Below are positions 7,670 through 16,999 of a DNA stretch of 64,000 nt, piece after piece; position 1 is the stretch's first letter, and each line of letters begins with the position of its first letter. Origin of the DNA: Streptomyces colonosanans (GTDB lineage Bacteria > Actinomycetota > Actinomycetes > Streptomycetales > Streptomycetaceae); NCBI RefSeq assembly GCF_001866645.1, contig NZ_MLYP01000050.1:1-64000 (forward strand). Reading direction: 5' to 3'. The notes beneath the pieces are model-generated. The model did not search any database, was not told the DNA's origin, and was given only the letters and a program-made list of their open reading frames with translations. A program made the position numbers and the translations under genes.

Positions 7670-9879
7670 TTGTCGGTGTCGTCCTTCGCCTCGTCGCCCT
7701 CGCCCTCGATCACGGGGATGAGGGAGAGCTTGCCGCGGGAGTCGATCTCGGCGATCTCGACCTGGACCTTGGCGCCCACCCCGAGGACGTCCTCGACGTT
7801 CTCCACGCGCTTGCCGCCGGCGAGCTTGCGGATCTGCGAGATGTGCAGCAGGCCGTCCTTGCCCGGCAGCAGGGAGACGAACGCACCGAAGGTGGTCGTC
7901 TTCACGACCGTGCCCAGGTAGCGCTCGCCGACCTCCGGCATGGTCGGGTTGGCGATGCTGTTGATCGTGGTGCGGGCGGCCTCGGCGGAGGGGCCGTCGG
8001 CGGCACCGATGTAGATCGTGCCGTCGTCCTCGATGGTGATCTCGGCGCCGGTGTCCTCCTGGATCTGGTTGATCATCTTGCCCTTGGGGCCGATGACCTC
8101 ACCGATCTTGTCGACCGGGATCTTGACGGTGATGATCCGCGGGGCGTTCGGGGACATCGCGTCGGGCCGGTCGATGGCCTCCGTCATCACGTCGAGGATG
8201 TGGAGGCGGGCGTCGCGGGCCTGCTTGAGGGCCGCGGCCAGGACGGAGGCCGGGATGCCGTCCAGCTTGGTGTCGAGCTGGAGGGCGGTGACGAACTCCT
8301 TCGTACCGGCGACCTTGAAGTCCATGTCGCCGAAGGCGTCCTCGGCACCGAGGATGTCGGTCAGCGTCACGTAGTGCGTCTCGCCGTCGATCTCCTGGGA
8401 GATCAGGCCCATGGCGATACCGGCGACCGGGGCCTTGAGCGGCACACCGGCGTTCAGCAGCGACATGGTGGAGGCGCAGACGGAGCCCATGGACGTCGAG
8501 CCGTTGGAGCTGAGGGCCTCGGAGACCTGACGGATCGCGTACGGGAACTCCTCGCGCGCGGGCAGCACCGGCACCAGGGCGCGCTCGGCCAGCGCACCGT
8601 GGCCGATCTCGCGCCGCTTGGGGGAGCCGACGCGGCCGGTCTCACCGGTGGAGTACGGCGGGAAGTTGTAGTTGTGCATGTAGCGCTTGCGAGTCACCGG
8701 GGAGAGGGTGTCAAGCTGCTGCTCCATGCGCAGCATGTTCAGCGTGGTGACGCCCAGGATCTGGGTCTCGCCACGCTCGAACACGGCCGAACCGTGAACC
8801 CGCGGGATGGCCTCGACCTCGGCGGCCAGCGTGCGGATGTCGGTGACACCGCGGCCGTCGATGCGCTTCTTCTCCTTGATGACGCGCTCACGGACCAGGG
8901 TCTTGGTCAGCGAGCGGTACGCGGCGGAGATCTCCTTCTCGCGGCCCTCGAACTCCGGCAGGAGCTTCTCGGCGGCGAGCTGCTTGACGCGGTCCAGCTC
9001 GGACTCGCGCTCCTGCTTGCCGGCGATGGTGAGCGCCTGGGCCAGCTCGGGGCGGACGGCGGCGGTCAGCGCCTCCAGGACGTCGTCCTGATGGTCGAGG
9101 AAGATCGGGAACTCGGCGGTCGGCTTGGCGGCCTTCGCGGCGAGGTCCGACTGGGCCTTGCACAGGACCTTGATGAAGGGCTTCGCGGCCTCCAGACCGG
9201 CGGCGACGACCTCCTCGGTGGGCGCCTCGGAGCCGCCCTCGACCAGCTTGATGGTCTTCTCGGTGGCCTCGGCCTCGACCATCATGATCGCGACGTCGCC
9301 GTCCTCCAGGACGCGGCCCGCGACGACCATGTCGAAGACGGCGTCCTCGAGCTCGGTGTGCGTCGGGAAGGCGACCCACTGGCCGTTGATCAGCGCGACG
9401 CGGACGCCGCCGATCGGACCGGAGAAGGGCAGCCCGGCCAGCTGCGTGGACGCGGAGGCGGCGTTGATCGCCACGACGTCGTACAGGTGGTCGGGGTTGA
9501 GCGCCATGACGGTGGCGACGACCTGGATCTCGTTGCGCAGGCCCTTCTTGAAGGAGGGGCGCAGCGGACGGTCGATGAGCCGGCAGGTCAGGATGGCGTC
9601 CTCGGAGGGACGACCCTCACGGCGGAAGAAGGAGCCGGGGATCTTCCCGGCCGCGTACATCCGCTCCTCGACGTCCACCGTCAGCGGGAAGAAGTCGAGC
9701 TGGTCCTTGGGGTTCTTGGACGCGGTGGTGGCCGACAGGACCATCGTGTCGTCGTCCAGGTACGCCACGGCGGAACCGGCGGCCTGCTTGGCCAGGCGGC
9801 CCGTCTCGAAGCGGATCGTACGGGTGCCGAAGGAGCCGTTGTCGATTACGGCCTCGGCATAGTGGGTCTCGTTCTCCAC
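7666..9879 (-). CDS. pnp: Polynucleotide phosphorylase / guanosine pentaphosphate synthetase
   Basis: A 737-residue phosphorolytic 3'-to-5' exoribonuclease that also polymerises RNA tails; in Streptomyces it was originally described as guanosine pentaphosphate synthetase I. Two RNase PH domains flank an alpha-helical domain. A KH domain (VIGPKGKMINQIQEDTG, about residue 610) and an S1 domain (LGTVVKTTTFGAFV, about residue 665) follow. The GTG start at 9879 follows a GAGGAG site. The gene lies behind rpsO, as in most bacteria, with a structured leader at 9960-10020 that is a likely RNase III site for autoregulation. Confidence 0.96.
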   Translation of the reverse strand: MENETHYAEAVIDNGSFGTRTIRFETGRLAKQAAGSAVAYLDDDTMVLSATTASKNPKDQLDFFPLTVDVEERMYAAGKIPGSFFRREGRPSEDAILTCRLIDRPLRPSFKKGLRNEIQVVATVMALNPDHLYDVVAINAASASTQLAGLPFSGPIGGVRVALINGQWVAFPTHTELEDAVFDMVVAGRVLEDGDVAIMMVEAEATEKTIKLVEGGSEAPTEEVVAAGLEAAKPFIKVLCKAQSDLAAKAAKPTAEFPIFLDHQDDVLEALTAAVRPELAQALTIAGKQERESELDRVKQLAAEKLLPEFEGREKEISAAYRSLTKTLVRERVIKEKKRIDGRGVTDIRTLAAEVEAIPRVHGSAVFERGETQILGVTTLNMLRMEQQLDTLSPVTRKRYMHNYNFPPYSTGETGRVGSPKRREIGHGALAERALVPVLPAREEFPYAIRQVSEALSSNGSTSMGSVCASTMSLLNAGVPLKAPVAGIAMGLISQEIDGETHYVTLTDILGAEDAFGDMDFKVAGTKEFVTALQLDTKLDGIPASVLAAALKQARDARLHILDVMTEAIDRPDAMSPNAPRIITVKIPVDKIGEVIGPKGKMINQIQEDTGAEITIEDDGTIYIGAADGPSAEAARTTINSIANPTMPEVGERYLGTVVKTTTFGAFVSLLPGKDGLLHISQIRKLAGGKRVENVEDVLGVGAKVQVEIAEIDSRGKLSLIPVIEGEGDEAKDDTDK

Positions 9880-9959
9880 TAGCTTTTTCTCCTCGTCTTT
9901 CGCCCCGGCTGCCCGTGTGGCGGCGGGGCGGTGGCGGAGAAGCGCTCCGTCTGGTGCGG

Positions 9960-10020
9960 GCCGGTCTTCGATCGAAGCTCCCGGGTTCACTTCCCCCGGG
10001 GGCCACTACCGAGGACCGGC
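9960..10020 (-). promoter_or_regulatory. Structured pnp leader (candidate RNase III processing site)
   Basis: Nested inverted repeats form a three-way junction: outer stem 9960-9966 with 10014-10020, an arm from the 12-bp palindrome 9966-9977, and an arm pairing 9980-9985 with 9995-10000. In E. coli and in Streptomyces the rpsO-pnp spacer is cleaved by RNase III and pnp is autoregulated there. Assignment of that role to this structure is inference. Confidence 0.65.
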
Positions 10021-10159
10021 GGCGGCGCGGCGCGCTCCTCCTCGTTCGGTGTGTGCGACGGCACCCGGCGTGTCCCGGGCGTTGTCACACTGCGTCGTAC
10101 GTATGGCGTTCTGCTACCACACTACAAAGCTGCGGTGACAGTCCGCACGTACAGCAAAA

Positions 10160-10192
10160 GGGAGCGGCCCCCTTCGCGTGGGAACCGCTCCC
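10160..10192 (-). terminator. Partial terminator after rpsO
   Basis: An 8-bp stem (10160-10167 with 10185-10192), extended by inner C/G pairs, begins 13 bp past the rpsO stop. By analogy with other rpsO-pnp operons it probably allows partial readthrough into pnp. Confidence 0.7.
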
Positions 10193-10204
10193 CTTCACGG
10201 CGTC

Positions 10205-10495
10205 TTACTTGGCGCCGCCGGCCGCACCGCGGCGGATGCCGAGGCGGTCGACCAGCGCACGGAAGCGCTGGATGTCCTTCTTGGCCAGGTACTGCAGCAG
10301 GCGGCGACGCTGACCGACCAGGATCAGCAGACCACGGCGGGAGTGGTGGTCGTGCTTGTGGGTCTTGAGGTGCTCGGTCAGGTCGGAGATGCGGCGGGAC
10401 AGCATCGCGACCTGGACCTCGGGGGAGCCGGTGTCACCCTCCTTGGTACCGAATTCGGCGATGATCTGCTTCTTCGTAGCGGCGTCGAGCGACAC
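10205..10495 (-). CDS. rpsO: 30S ribosomal protein S15
   Basis: A 96-residue primary 16S rRNA-binding protein of the small subunit. The LTEHLKTHKHDHHSRRGL and GQRRRLLQYL segments are diagnostic. The GTG start at 10495 (SLDAATKK) follows an AAGGAG ribosome binding site and gives the canonical length; the 10-residue upstream extension is not part of the family. Co-transcribed in part with pnp. Confidence 0.96.
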   Translation of the reverse strand: MSLDAATKKQIIAEFGTKEGDTGSPEVQVAMLSRRISDLTEHLKTHKHDHHSRRGLLILVGQRRRLLQYLAKKDIQRFRALVDRLGIRRGAAGGAK

Positions 10496-10734
10496 GCGTA
10501 CTCCTTGTGATTTTCTGGAGGCCACCGAGTGCCCCTGGTCTGCTTCTCAGGAGGGCTTCCGTGACTCGGGAGGCGGGGATCCGCTGGGCGCGACCTCCAG
10601 ATTCCCGCTGCGGCCCGGTCGGGGCTCGAGTGGGGTCCGGGGGTGCGTACACGAACGGCCGTCACACAGGATACCAGCCTGGGTGGAGGCACCTGTCCGG
10701 CCGCCCGGCCGCCGGTCCCTTCACCCGACGGCGA

Positions 10735-11430
10735 CCTCCTGCGCGCCCCTCGACGTCGCGACCCGAGTACCGCTGCACCAGGTCCTTGGGGTGCTTGTCG
10801 TCCAGGATGAGCTCCCGCCTCGAGAAGAGGACGCGGCCCTGCTCGACGACGACGTCCGGATAGTCCGGCGGCTCAGACCGTAGGCGTCTTCACTCGGAAG
10901 GCTGAACTAGAGAACGGTGCCTCCTTGCCTGTGCGCGGGTTCCAGAGCACGACCGCGGCGGGTCCGATCCCGTCCGAGGTCGGCCGGAACGATCCGGTCG
11001 GTCACCGAGATCTCTCCGGCCGCGACGGCGAGGACGGGCGGATCGGACGAGGGCAGGTAGACCTGCTTGATCCCCTTGGCGACCTTGTACGTCCACCCGG
11101 GCCGGCCGGTCCGGGGGGCGACCTTCTGCACCCTGTAGACGGGATCGCTCTCCTCTCCGCAGCGGAGCAGGGCGAGCAGGACGCGGCCACCCGCGAAACC
11201 CGTGTCCCTGCACACGGAGACGCTCGTGCTCTTCCAGAGTTGCTTGCCGGCCTTCATGTCGGACGCCACCGAACCCTCTCCCCACGCCACGGCCACCGTG
11301 CTCCGCGCCGGGGACCCTCCAGAAGCGCGCAGGAGGCGTGTCGCCGTCAGGAGCAGACCGACGGCCGCGACCGGAGGGCGCCGTCGAGGCCGACAGAGCG
11401 GTCGACCTTGCCTTCTGCGCGGATGCAAGA
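10735..11430 (-). pseudogene. Decayed PQQ-like beta-propeller membrane protein
   Basis: Recognisable pieces of a propeller-type protein lie in different frames. One frame (about 10960-11428) reads through a hydrophobic segment and blocks such as LWKSTSVSVCRDTGFAGG and TGRPGWTYKVAKGIKQVYL. A second frame (about 10885-10950) carries VVLWNPRTGKEAPF and then a stop. A third (about 10740-10866) carries YPDVVVEQGRVLFSRREL. No single frame covers them, and the internal repeat region is too short for an intact propeller, so frameshifts plus deletion are inferred. It lies at the edge of the reduced ESX/bldB locus. Confidence 0.65.
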
Positions 11431-11616
11431 CCGCGCCATCCCCGTGCCGTGCCTCTCAGGTGATACCGGGCGCCACTCCAGTCGCTTGACATGACAGCTC
11501 TAACCGCGGGCGGAGTACGGCCATCGGGATCCGCTCTCACTCCCCCACGGTGACGGGCCTGCCCAAGTACTGTGAGCGGGTAGCTCGTTCGTACATCGTG
11601 AAGGGACCCGTCCACC

Positions 11617-11922
11617 ATGGCCGATGCGCTGGACAAGGAACTCAGGGAACGCAAGGAGCGCGAGAAGGACGAGCTCTACGCCCTCGACATCTCCGGAGTC
11701 GAGTGGCACAGCGCGCCGGGTACCGAGGAGCACGAGGAGCGGGTCGAGATCGCCCACCTGCCGGGCGGTGCCGTCGCCATGAGGTCGTCGCTCGATCCGG
11801 ACACCGTGCTGCGGTACACGGAGGCGGAGTGGCGGGCGTTCGTTCTCGGCGCGCGGGACGGGGAGTTCGACCTGGAACCGGCGCCGCACAACGGGGGTCT
11901 GGCGGCCGACGCCGGGCAGTGA
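11617..11922 (+). CDS. bldB: BldB developmental regulator (DUF397 family)
   Basis: A 101-residue DUF397 protein; BldB of S. coelicolor is the best-known member and is needed for aerial mycelium formation. The DUF397 pattern is clear in the C-terminal half: AVAMRSSLDPDTVLRYTEAE, then WRAFVLGARDGEFD. The usual W-SS motif is replaced by SGVEWHSAPG. Assignment as bldB itself, not a paralogue, rests on length, the charged N-terminus (ADALDKELRERKEREKDEL) and position between rpsO and the MinD-like gene. The ATG follows a GAAGGGA site. Confidence 0.8.
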   Translation: MADALDKELRERKEREKDELYALDISGVEWHSAPGTEEHEERVEIAHLPGGAVAMRSSLDPDTVLRYTEAEWRAFVLGARDGEFDLEPAPHNGGLAADAGQ

Positions 11923-12000
11923 CCGTCCGCGCGCGAAGGCGGCTTCGCACTCCGGGGCACCCGCACCGACCGTCTCACGCGGGTGTCCCGGGAACTCGGC

Positions 12001-12330
12001 TCATGTGCCCGGCTTGACGGCCTCCACACCGAGCACGAGCCAGACCTGGCGTTTCTTCTCGTCCTCACCCGGTCCGTCGGCCTTCGTCATCCCGAAGAAG
12101 AGGCGCCGGTTCTGCGCCACGGCATCCGCGGGGTTCGGATCCGTCAGCGGACGGCATATCCCGAGCGGCCCTGAGTGTTGGTCGCCGAGGGCTGACAAAG
12201 GTGGGAACCGCCGCCGTGCGAAGGGGACTTCACACAGAAGCACATCGGCCTGGGCCCGCAGGCGCTTTCGCCGAACGAGTTGGCGGCCCGCACCATGACG
12301 CTCCCTCTGGAAGGCGTCAAGTCGCTACCG
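12001..12330 (-). pseudogene. Remnant of an unidentified gene
   Basis: Two overlapping minus-strand frames look like consecutive parts of one protein. The upstream frame (about 12144-12330) reads SVMVRAANSFGESACG and further Cys-containing sequence. The downstream frame (12001-12160) reads RPLTDPNPADAVAQNRRLFF and ends with VWLVLGVEAVKPGT and a stop at 12001. A single frameshift near 12150 would join them. No family was recognised; the proposal rests on the coding-like look of both pieces. Confidence 0.35.
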
Positions 12331-12339
12331 ACACCGCAC

Positions 12340-12754
12340 GACGGGCGTGGAGGCCGGGTTGTCGGGTACGCCACAGAGAGCGGACGAGTGGGGGTGGCCG
12401 ACGCTCGCAGGTCACGAACCGCGGTCGGCCATACGGTGATTGCGACCGGTTCGTTCCTGGTTTTGGTCCGGATTGTTCATCACTGACTTCCGAATTGTGA
12501 ACGGTCCTCGTTCGTCCGTGCGTCATGTGCGGGCACAGTGTGACGCGACGCCCGATCCTGGAGCGGTCAACGGGCCTGCCGTGGGGACGCTGTTGGTGAT
12601 TAGGCTGGGGTTGGGCGCTCCACGGGAACCGGTGACGGTCCGTCGGCGCCCCGGGGGATTGCCGGGCTGAATCGGACGGCTTCGGACGGCTTCGGACAAC
12701 GAAAGCGGTCGCCCCGGCACGGCATGAGGGTGCTCGACCACACCAGGAGGAACT
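12340..12754. other. Noncoding region upstream of the EspI-like gene
   Basis: No convincing gene was found. It contains a relatively AT-rich stretch (about 12440-12600) that is likely to hold the promoter of the downstream gene, whose AGGAGG site is at 12744-12749. No clear -35/-10 pair could be assigned by eye. Confidence 0.4.
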
Positions 12755-15700
12755 GTGAACAGCGATCGGGACGGGATCCGCGGGGGCTGGGCTTCACCCG
12801 ACGACGATCAGTCCGACGCCGAGTCCGCCATCGAGGTGACGGGCGAGTTCACCATCGACTACGCGCCGGCCGCCTGGTTCACGCAGAACGCGCCCGGGGC
12901 GTCGGCGGCCCCGTCGTCGCCAGGTGAGCAGGCCGAGGCTCCGACCGCTCCCGATTCCGCGCCGCCGGCCGACGCGCCCGCGGCCGCGTCGCCGAACGGA
13001 GACCTGGAGAGCGGCGCCACGATGCGGTTCTCCAGGAGCGCGCTCAAGCGTGAGTTCGAGCAGCTGGCTGCAGCGAGCAAGGCGGCCGAAGGCGCCGAAG
13101 CGACGTCGGCCGAGGTCGCGCGGGGAACGCAACTCCCCGGAGACGGCGGTGACTTCGAGTTGAGCGCGCCCTTGGCGGATGCCACCGCCCCTGCCTCGGG
13201 TGACGGTCAGGCGGCCGGTGCTTCGGAGGCCGACGTGAACGGCGACGCCGAGAGCGGCCCGAGCGACGAGGTCGGCGATGCGGATGCCGCCACTCTGGAA
13301 GGCGCGGGTGAGGACGAGGCAGCGCCGGCTGAGGACTCCGTGGCCTCGAGGGCAACGGCTCCGCAGACCGAGGACCCGGCCTCCGCCCCGGTGGCCGCTG
13401 AGCCCGCATCCACCGGCGCCGAGGCCGTCTCCGGCCCGTCGGACTCCCCGCCCTCCGGGCCCTCCGACTCCGCGCCCGAGTCCGCGTCTTGCGAATCCCT
13501 GGCCCCCGAGTCCTCGGAATCCTCGTCCGCGGACCCGGCGGACCTGGATGGCGAGGAGGGCGGCAACGAGGGCACGGTGCACGAGGACGCCGTACCCTCC
13601 GACGCCGAGCCCTCCGACGCCGTACCCGCCGCGGCGCAGGCCGCCGACGCGTCCGGAGACGGCCCCACAGGCCCGGACGCCCCGGGGAACGTGCATCCGC
13701 CGCAGGGTTGGGCCCCGCCGCCGGTGCCGCAGAGCACCATCCCGCCGCTGCCGCCCGCCTTCCAGCCGGCCGCTCCCACTCCGGGGGCCCAGTGGCCTGC
13801 CGCACCCCAGCCCTCCGACGCCGCTCCCGCGGCGGGCGCGCAGGGTGAGGCCCCTTCCCAGCCGCCCGTACCGCCCCAGCAGCCGTTCCAGCCGCAGGCG
13901 CCACAGCCCGCGCCGGCCGCCTGGAACCAGGCAGCGCCGAGCGAGCCCGCCGACGCACCACGGGACGGCTACGGCTTCCCCCAGCCCGCGGTTCCCACTC
14001 CCCCGGCGCCCAACACGGTCACCTCGCAGCCCGGTTACGGCTTCCCGCAGCCCAACGCGCCCGTGCCCCCACAGAGCGGCTACGGCTTCCCGCAGCCGAC
14101 CGCCCCAGCTCCGGCTCCGTACGCCGAGGCACCGGCTCCGGCCGCCCCTGCTCCCCAGGCCGAGGCCCCCACCCCGCAGCCCGACGGCGGCTTCCCGCAG
14201 CCGACCGCCCCGGCCCCCGCTCCGCAGGCCCAGGCGCCCACCCCGGCCACCCCCGCTCAGCACACCGAGGCGCCTGCCCCGACCCCCGACTCCCAGACGC
14301 CGCAGCCGGTGGCTCCCGCGCCGCACCCGGTAACCCCACAGCCCCAGGCGACCTTCCAGGCCGGCTATGGCTTCCCCCCACAAGCTCAGGCCAACCCCCA
14401 GGCTACGCAGGTCGGTTACGGCTTTCCGCAGCCCCCCGCGCAACCGCAACCCCCGGTCGACCCCCGGGCGGGTACCGCATGGCCACAGCCCGTGCAACAC
14501 GACCAGCGGCAGCCGACCAACCCCGGTGCCGCGCCGCTCGGTTACACCGCCGCGGTGGAGCTGTCCTCCGACCGGCTGCTCAACACCAAGAAGCAGAAGC
14601 CGAAGAGCAACCGTCCGGTCGGCGGTGGCCGATTCCGGTTCGGTGGCAAGAAGGAGGAGGCTGAGCGGCAGCGGAAGCTGGACCTGATCCGCACGCCGGT
14701 GCTGTCGTGCTACCGGATCGCCGTCATCAGCCTCAAGGGCGGTGTCGGCAAGACGACCACGACCACCGCGCTGGGCGCCACGCTCGCCACCGAGCGGCAG
14801 GACAAGATCCTCGCGATCGACGCCAACCCCGACGCCGGTACGCTCGGCCGCCGCGTGCGCCGCGAGACCGGGGCCACCATCCGTGACCTGGTCCAGGCGA
14901 TCCCGTACCTCAACTCCTACATGGACATCCGGCGGTTCACCTCGCAGGCGCCCTCCGGTCTGGAGATCATCGCCAACGACGTCGATCCGGCCGTCTCCAC
15001 GACCTTCAATGACGAGGACTACCGGCGCGCGATCGACGTGCTCGGCAAGCAGTACCCGATCATCCTGACCGACTCGGGCACCGGTCTGCTGTACAGCGCG
15101 ATGCGCGGGGTACTCGACCTCGCCGACCAGCTCATCATCATCTCGACGCCGTCGGTCGACGGTGCGAGCAGTGCGAGCACGACGCTGGACTGGTTGTCGG
15201 CACACGGGTACGCGGACCTCGTCTCGCGGTCCATCACCGTCATCTCCGGAGTCCGCGAAACCGGAAAGATGATCAAGGTGGAGGACATCGTCGCGCACTT
15301 CGAGACCCGGTGCCGCGGTGTCCTGGTCGTACCGTTCGACGAGCACCTGGCGGCGGGCGCGGAGGTCGACCTCGACATGATGCGGCCGAAGGTGAGGGAG
15401 GCGTACTTCACGCTGGCCGCGATGGTCGCCGAGGACATCGCGCGCCATCAGCAGTCGCACGGCCTGTGGACATCGGACGGCAATCCTCCCCCGGTCGCCG
15501 CCCCACCGCTGCCGGGCGGGCCTTTCCCGGGCCAGTTCCCGGGCCAGCCCACTGCCGGACAGCCCGCCCCCGGCCAGATTCCGGGCCAGGCCACACCCGG
15601 CCAGTTCCCGCAGCCGCCGCATCCCGCCCAGGCACACCCGCAGCCGGGCATGCAGCCCTATCCGCAGCCCGGGGCGCACCCCGCCGTGCCGCAGCAGCCG

Positions 15701-15841
15701 GGCCAGCCGTACCCGTACCCGGGCCCGGCAGCGCAACCCCAGCCCGGACAGCCGTACCCGCAGGCTCAGCAGCCTTATCCGCCGCAGCCGCAGCCTGAGC
15801 CGGAGCCGGGGCAGACCCCGCCCCCGCCGCCCCAGCAGTAG
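12755..15841 (+). CDS. Proline-rich MinD/ParA-like ATPase (EspI-like)
   Basis: A 1028-residue protein in three parts. The N-terminal half is acidic, Ala/Pro-rich and disordered-looking, with five GYGF or GGF-P repeats between about residues 405 and 560. A MinD/ParA-type ATPase follows (about 645-900) with deviant Walker A KGGVGKTTTT near residue 660 and AIDANPDAGTLG after it. The tail (about 910-1028) is Pro/Gly/Gln-rich with PGQ and YPQP repeats. Mycobacterial EspI of ESX-1 has the same proline-rich plus MinD architecture, suggesting a link to type VII secretion. The GTG start has a strong AGGAGG site. It remains intact although no ESX core gene is present here. Confidence 0.85.
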   Translation: MNSDRDGIRGGWASPDDDQSDAESAIEVTGEFTIDYAPAAWFTQNAPGASAAPSSPGEQAEAPTAPDSAPPADAPAAASPNGDLESGATMRFSRSALKREFEQLAAASKAAEGAEATSAEVARGTQLPGDGGDFELSAPLADATAPASGDGQAAGASEADVNGDAESGPSDEVGDADAATLEGAGEDEAAPAEDSVASRATAPQTEDPASAPVAAEPASTGAEAVSGPSDSPPSGPSDSAPESASCESLAPESSESSSADPADLDGEEGGNEGTVHEDAVPSDAEPSDAVPAAAQAADASGDGPTGPDAPGNVHPPQGWAPPPVPQSTIPPLPPAFQPAAPTPGAQWPAAPQPSDAAPAAGAQGEAPSQPPVPPQQPFQPQAPQPAPAAWNQAAPSEPADAPRDGYGFPQPAVPTPPAPNTVTSQPGYGFPQPNAPVPPQSGYGFPQPTAPAPAPYAEAPAPAAPAPQAEAPTPQPDGGFPQPTAPAPAPQAQAPTPATPAQHTEAPAPTPDSQTPQPVAPAPHPVTPQPQATFQAGYGFPPQAQANPQATQVGYGFPQPPAQPQPPVDPRAGTAWPQPVQHDQRQPTNPGAAPLGYTAAVELSSDRLLNTKKQKPKSNRPVGGGRFRFGGKKEEAERQRKLDLIRTPVLSCYRIAVISLKGGVGKTTTTTALGATLATERQDKILAIDANPDAGTLGRRVRRETGATIRDLVQAIPYLNSYMDIRRFTSQAPSGLEIIANDVDPAVSTTFNDEDYRRAIDVLGKQYPIILTDSGTGLLYSAMRGVLDLADQLIIISTPSVDGASSASTTLDWLSAHGYADLVSRSITVISGVRETGKMIKVEDIVAHFETRCRGVLVVPFDEHLAAGAEVDLDMMRPKVREAYFTLAAMVAEDIARHQQSHGLWTSDGNPPPVAAPPLPGGPFPGQFPGQPTAGQPAPGQIPGQATPGQFPQPPHPAQAHPQPGMQPYPQPGAHPAVPQQPGQPYPYPGPAAQPQPGQPYPQAQQPYPPQPQPEPEPGQTPPPPPQQ

Positions 15842-15882
15842 GGCGGCCGGTCTCCCGCACGGGGACATGACGGCATGAAAAC

Positions 15883-15916
15883 GGGGCGGCCCGTGCCATC
15901 AGGCACGGGCCGCCCC
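15883..15916 (+). terminator. Terminator of the EspI-like gene
   Basis: A 15-bp perfect GC-rich stem (15883-15897 with 15902-15916) with an ATCA loop starts 42 bp past the stop codon. Confidence 0.9.
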
Positions 15917-15919
15917 TGA

Positions 15920-16009
15920 CGACCTGGGGAGCAACAGGGAGCGGCGTCCGGCACGGCCGCTCACGGCGTTGCCGGACCTTCAACCCACTCCCTTTTGCTC
16001 CCCAGGTCG
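15920..16009. repeat. Long nested inverted repeat between convergent genes
   Basis: Outer arms of 15 bp pair perfectly (15920-15934 with 15995-16009). A GGGAG/CTCCC pair continues the stem, and an 8-bp inner repeat pairs 15946-15953 with 15970-15977. It lies 36 bp beyond the ribF stop and directly after the terminator at 15883. It could be the ribF terminator or a structured RNA. Confidence 0.7.
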
Positions 16010-16045
16010 TAAGTCGTAAGACCGCCGGAACGGGCGGCTACCGCC

Positions 16046-16999
16046 TCATCCCGCGTCGTGCGCCGCGATCAGCTCCCGGCAGCGCTTCACGTCCTCGGCC
16101 ATCTGCTCCAACAGAGCGTCCAGCGACTCGAACTTCGCCTGGCCGCGGACGTAGGCGAGGAAGTCGACCGCGACGTGCAGCCCGTACAGGTCCAGGCCCA
16201 CCCGATCGATGGCGTACGCCTCCACGGTCCGCTCGGTGCCGTCGAACTGCGGGTTGGTGCCGACGGAGATCGCGGCCGGCATCGCCTCGCCCTCGACGTG
16301 CAGCCAGCCGGCGTAGACACCGTCAACCGGGATCGCGGTGTGCGGGAGGGTCTCGAGGTTGGCGGTCGGGAAGCCGAGATCCCGGCCCCGCTGGGCGCCG
16401 CGTACCACCACGCCCTCGACCCGGTGCGGGCGCCCGAGGACCTCACGCGCACCCTCGACATCGCCCGCGGCGATCAGCCGCCGGGTCAGCGTCGAGGAGA
16501 ACGGCTCGCCGCCGCCCGCCTCCCCGCTCACATAGAGATCCACCACCTCGACGTCGAAGCCGTACGTCTTGCCCTGCTCGGCCAGGAACTCCACGTTCCC
16601 GGCGGCCTTGTGCCCGAAGCGGAAGTTGGGGCCCTCGACCACGCCCTTGGCGTGCAGCTTGTCGACCAGGACCTTGACCACGAAGTCGGCGGGCGAGAGC
16701 CGGGAGAACTCGGTGGTGAAGGGGAGGATGAGGACCGCGTCGACGCCCAGTTCGGCCATCAGCTCGGCCCGGCGGTGGTGCGGGGCGAGCAGCGGCGGGT
16801 GGCTGCCGGGGCGTACGACCTCGCTGGGGTGCGGGTCGAAGGTGACGACGACCGAGGCGACGCCCAGCTCGCGAGCGCGTTCCACGGCATGCCGGATGAT
16901 CAACTGGTGCCCGCGGTGGACTCCGTCGTAGGAGCCGATGGTGACGACGCTGCGCCCCCAGTCCTGGGGGATGTCCTCCAAGCCACGCCAGCGCTGCAC
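16046..16999 (-). CDS. ribF: Bifunctional riboflavin kinase/FAD synthetase
   Basis: A 317-residue protein making FMN and FAD from riboflavin. The N-terminal adenylyltransferase domain has the nucleotidyl-transferase motif GVHRGHQ (about residues 26-32). The C-terminal flavokinase domain has RGRDLGFPTANL and the GVYAGW segment. The GTG start at 16999 follows a GGAGCGG site. A 387-bp gap separates it from truB, with a truB terminator inside, so ribF probably has its own promoter. Confidence 0.95.
   Translation of the reverse strand: MQRWRGLEDIPQDWGRSVVTIGSYDGVHRGHQLIIRHAVERARELGVASVVVTFDPHPSEVVRPGSHPPLLAPHHRRAELMAELGVDAVLILPFTTEFSRLSPADFVVKVLVDKLHAKGVVEGPNFRFGHKAAGNVEFLAEQGKTYGFDVEVVDLYVSGEAGGGEPFSSTLTRRLIAAGDVEGAREVLGRPHRVEGVVVRGAQRGRDLGFPTANLETLPHTAIPVDGVYAGWLHVEGEAMPAAISVGTNPQFDGTERTVEAYAIDRVGLDLYGLHVAVDFLAYVRGQAKFESLDALLEQMAEDVKRCRELIAAHDAG

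Noticed and set aside
10890..11654. A 254-residue minus-strand frame upstream of rpsO as an intact gene
   Set aside because: Most of it is Arg/Gly/Pro-rich shadow sequence. Only short pieces resemble a propeller protein, and they lie in several frames, so a pseudogene was called.
12794..15868. A 1024-residue open frame on the minus strand opposite the MinD-like gene
   Set aside because: It is an antisense shadow of very GC-rich coding sequence. Its product is an Arg/Gly-rich string with no domain, whereas the plus frame has a ribosome binding site, Walker motifs and a terminator.
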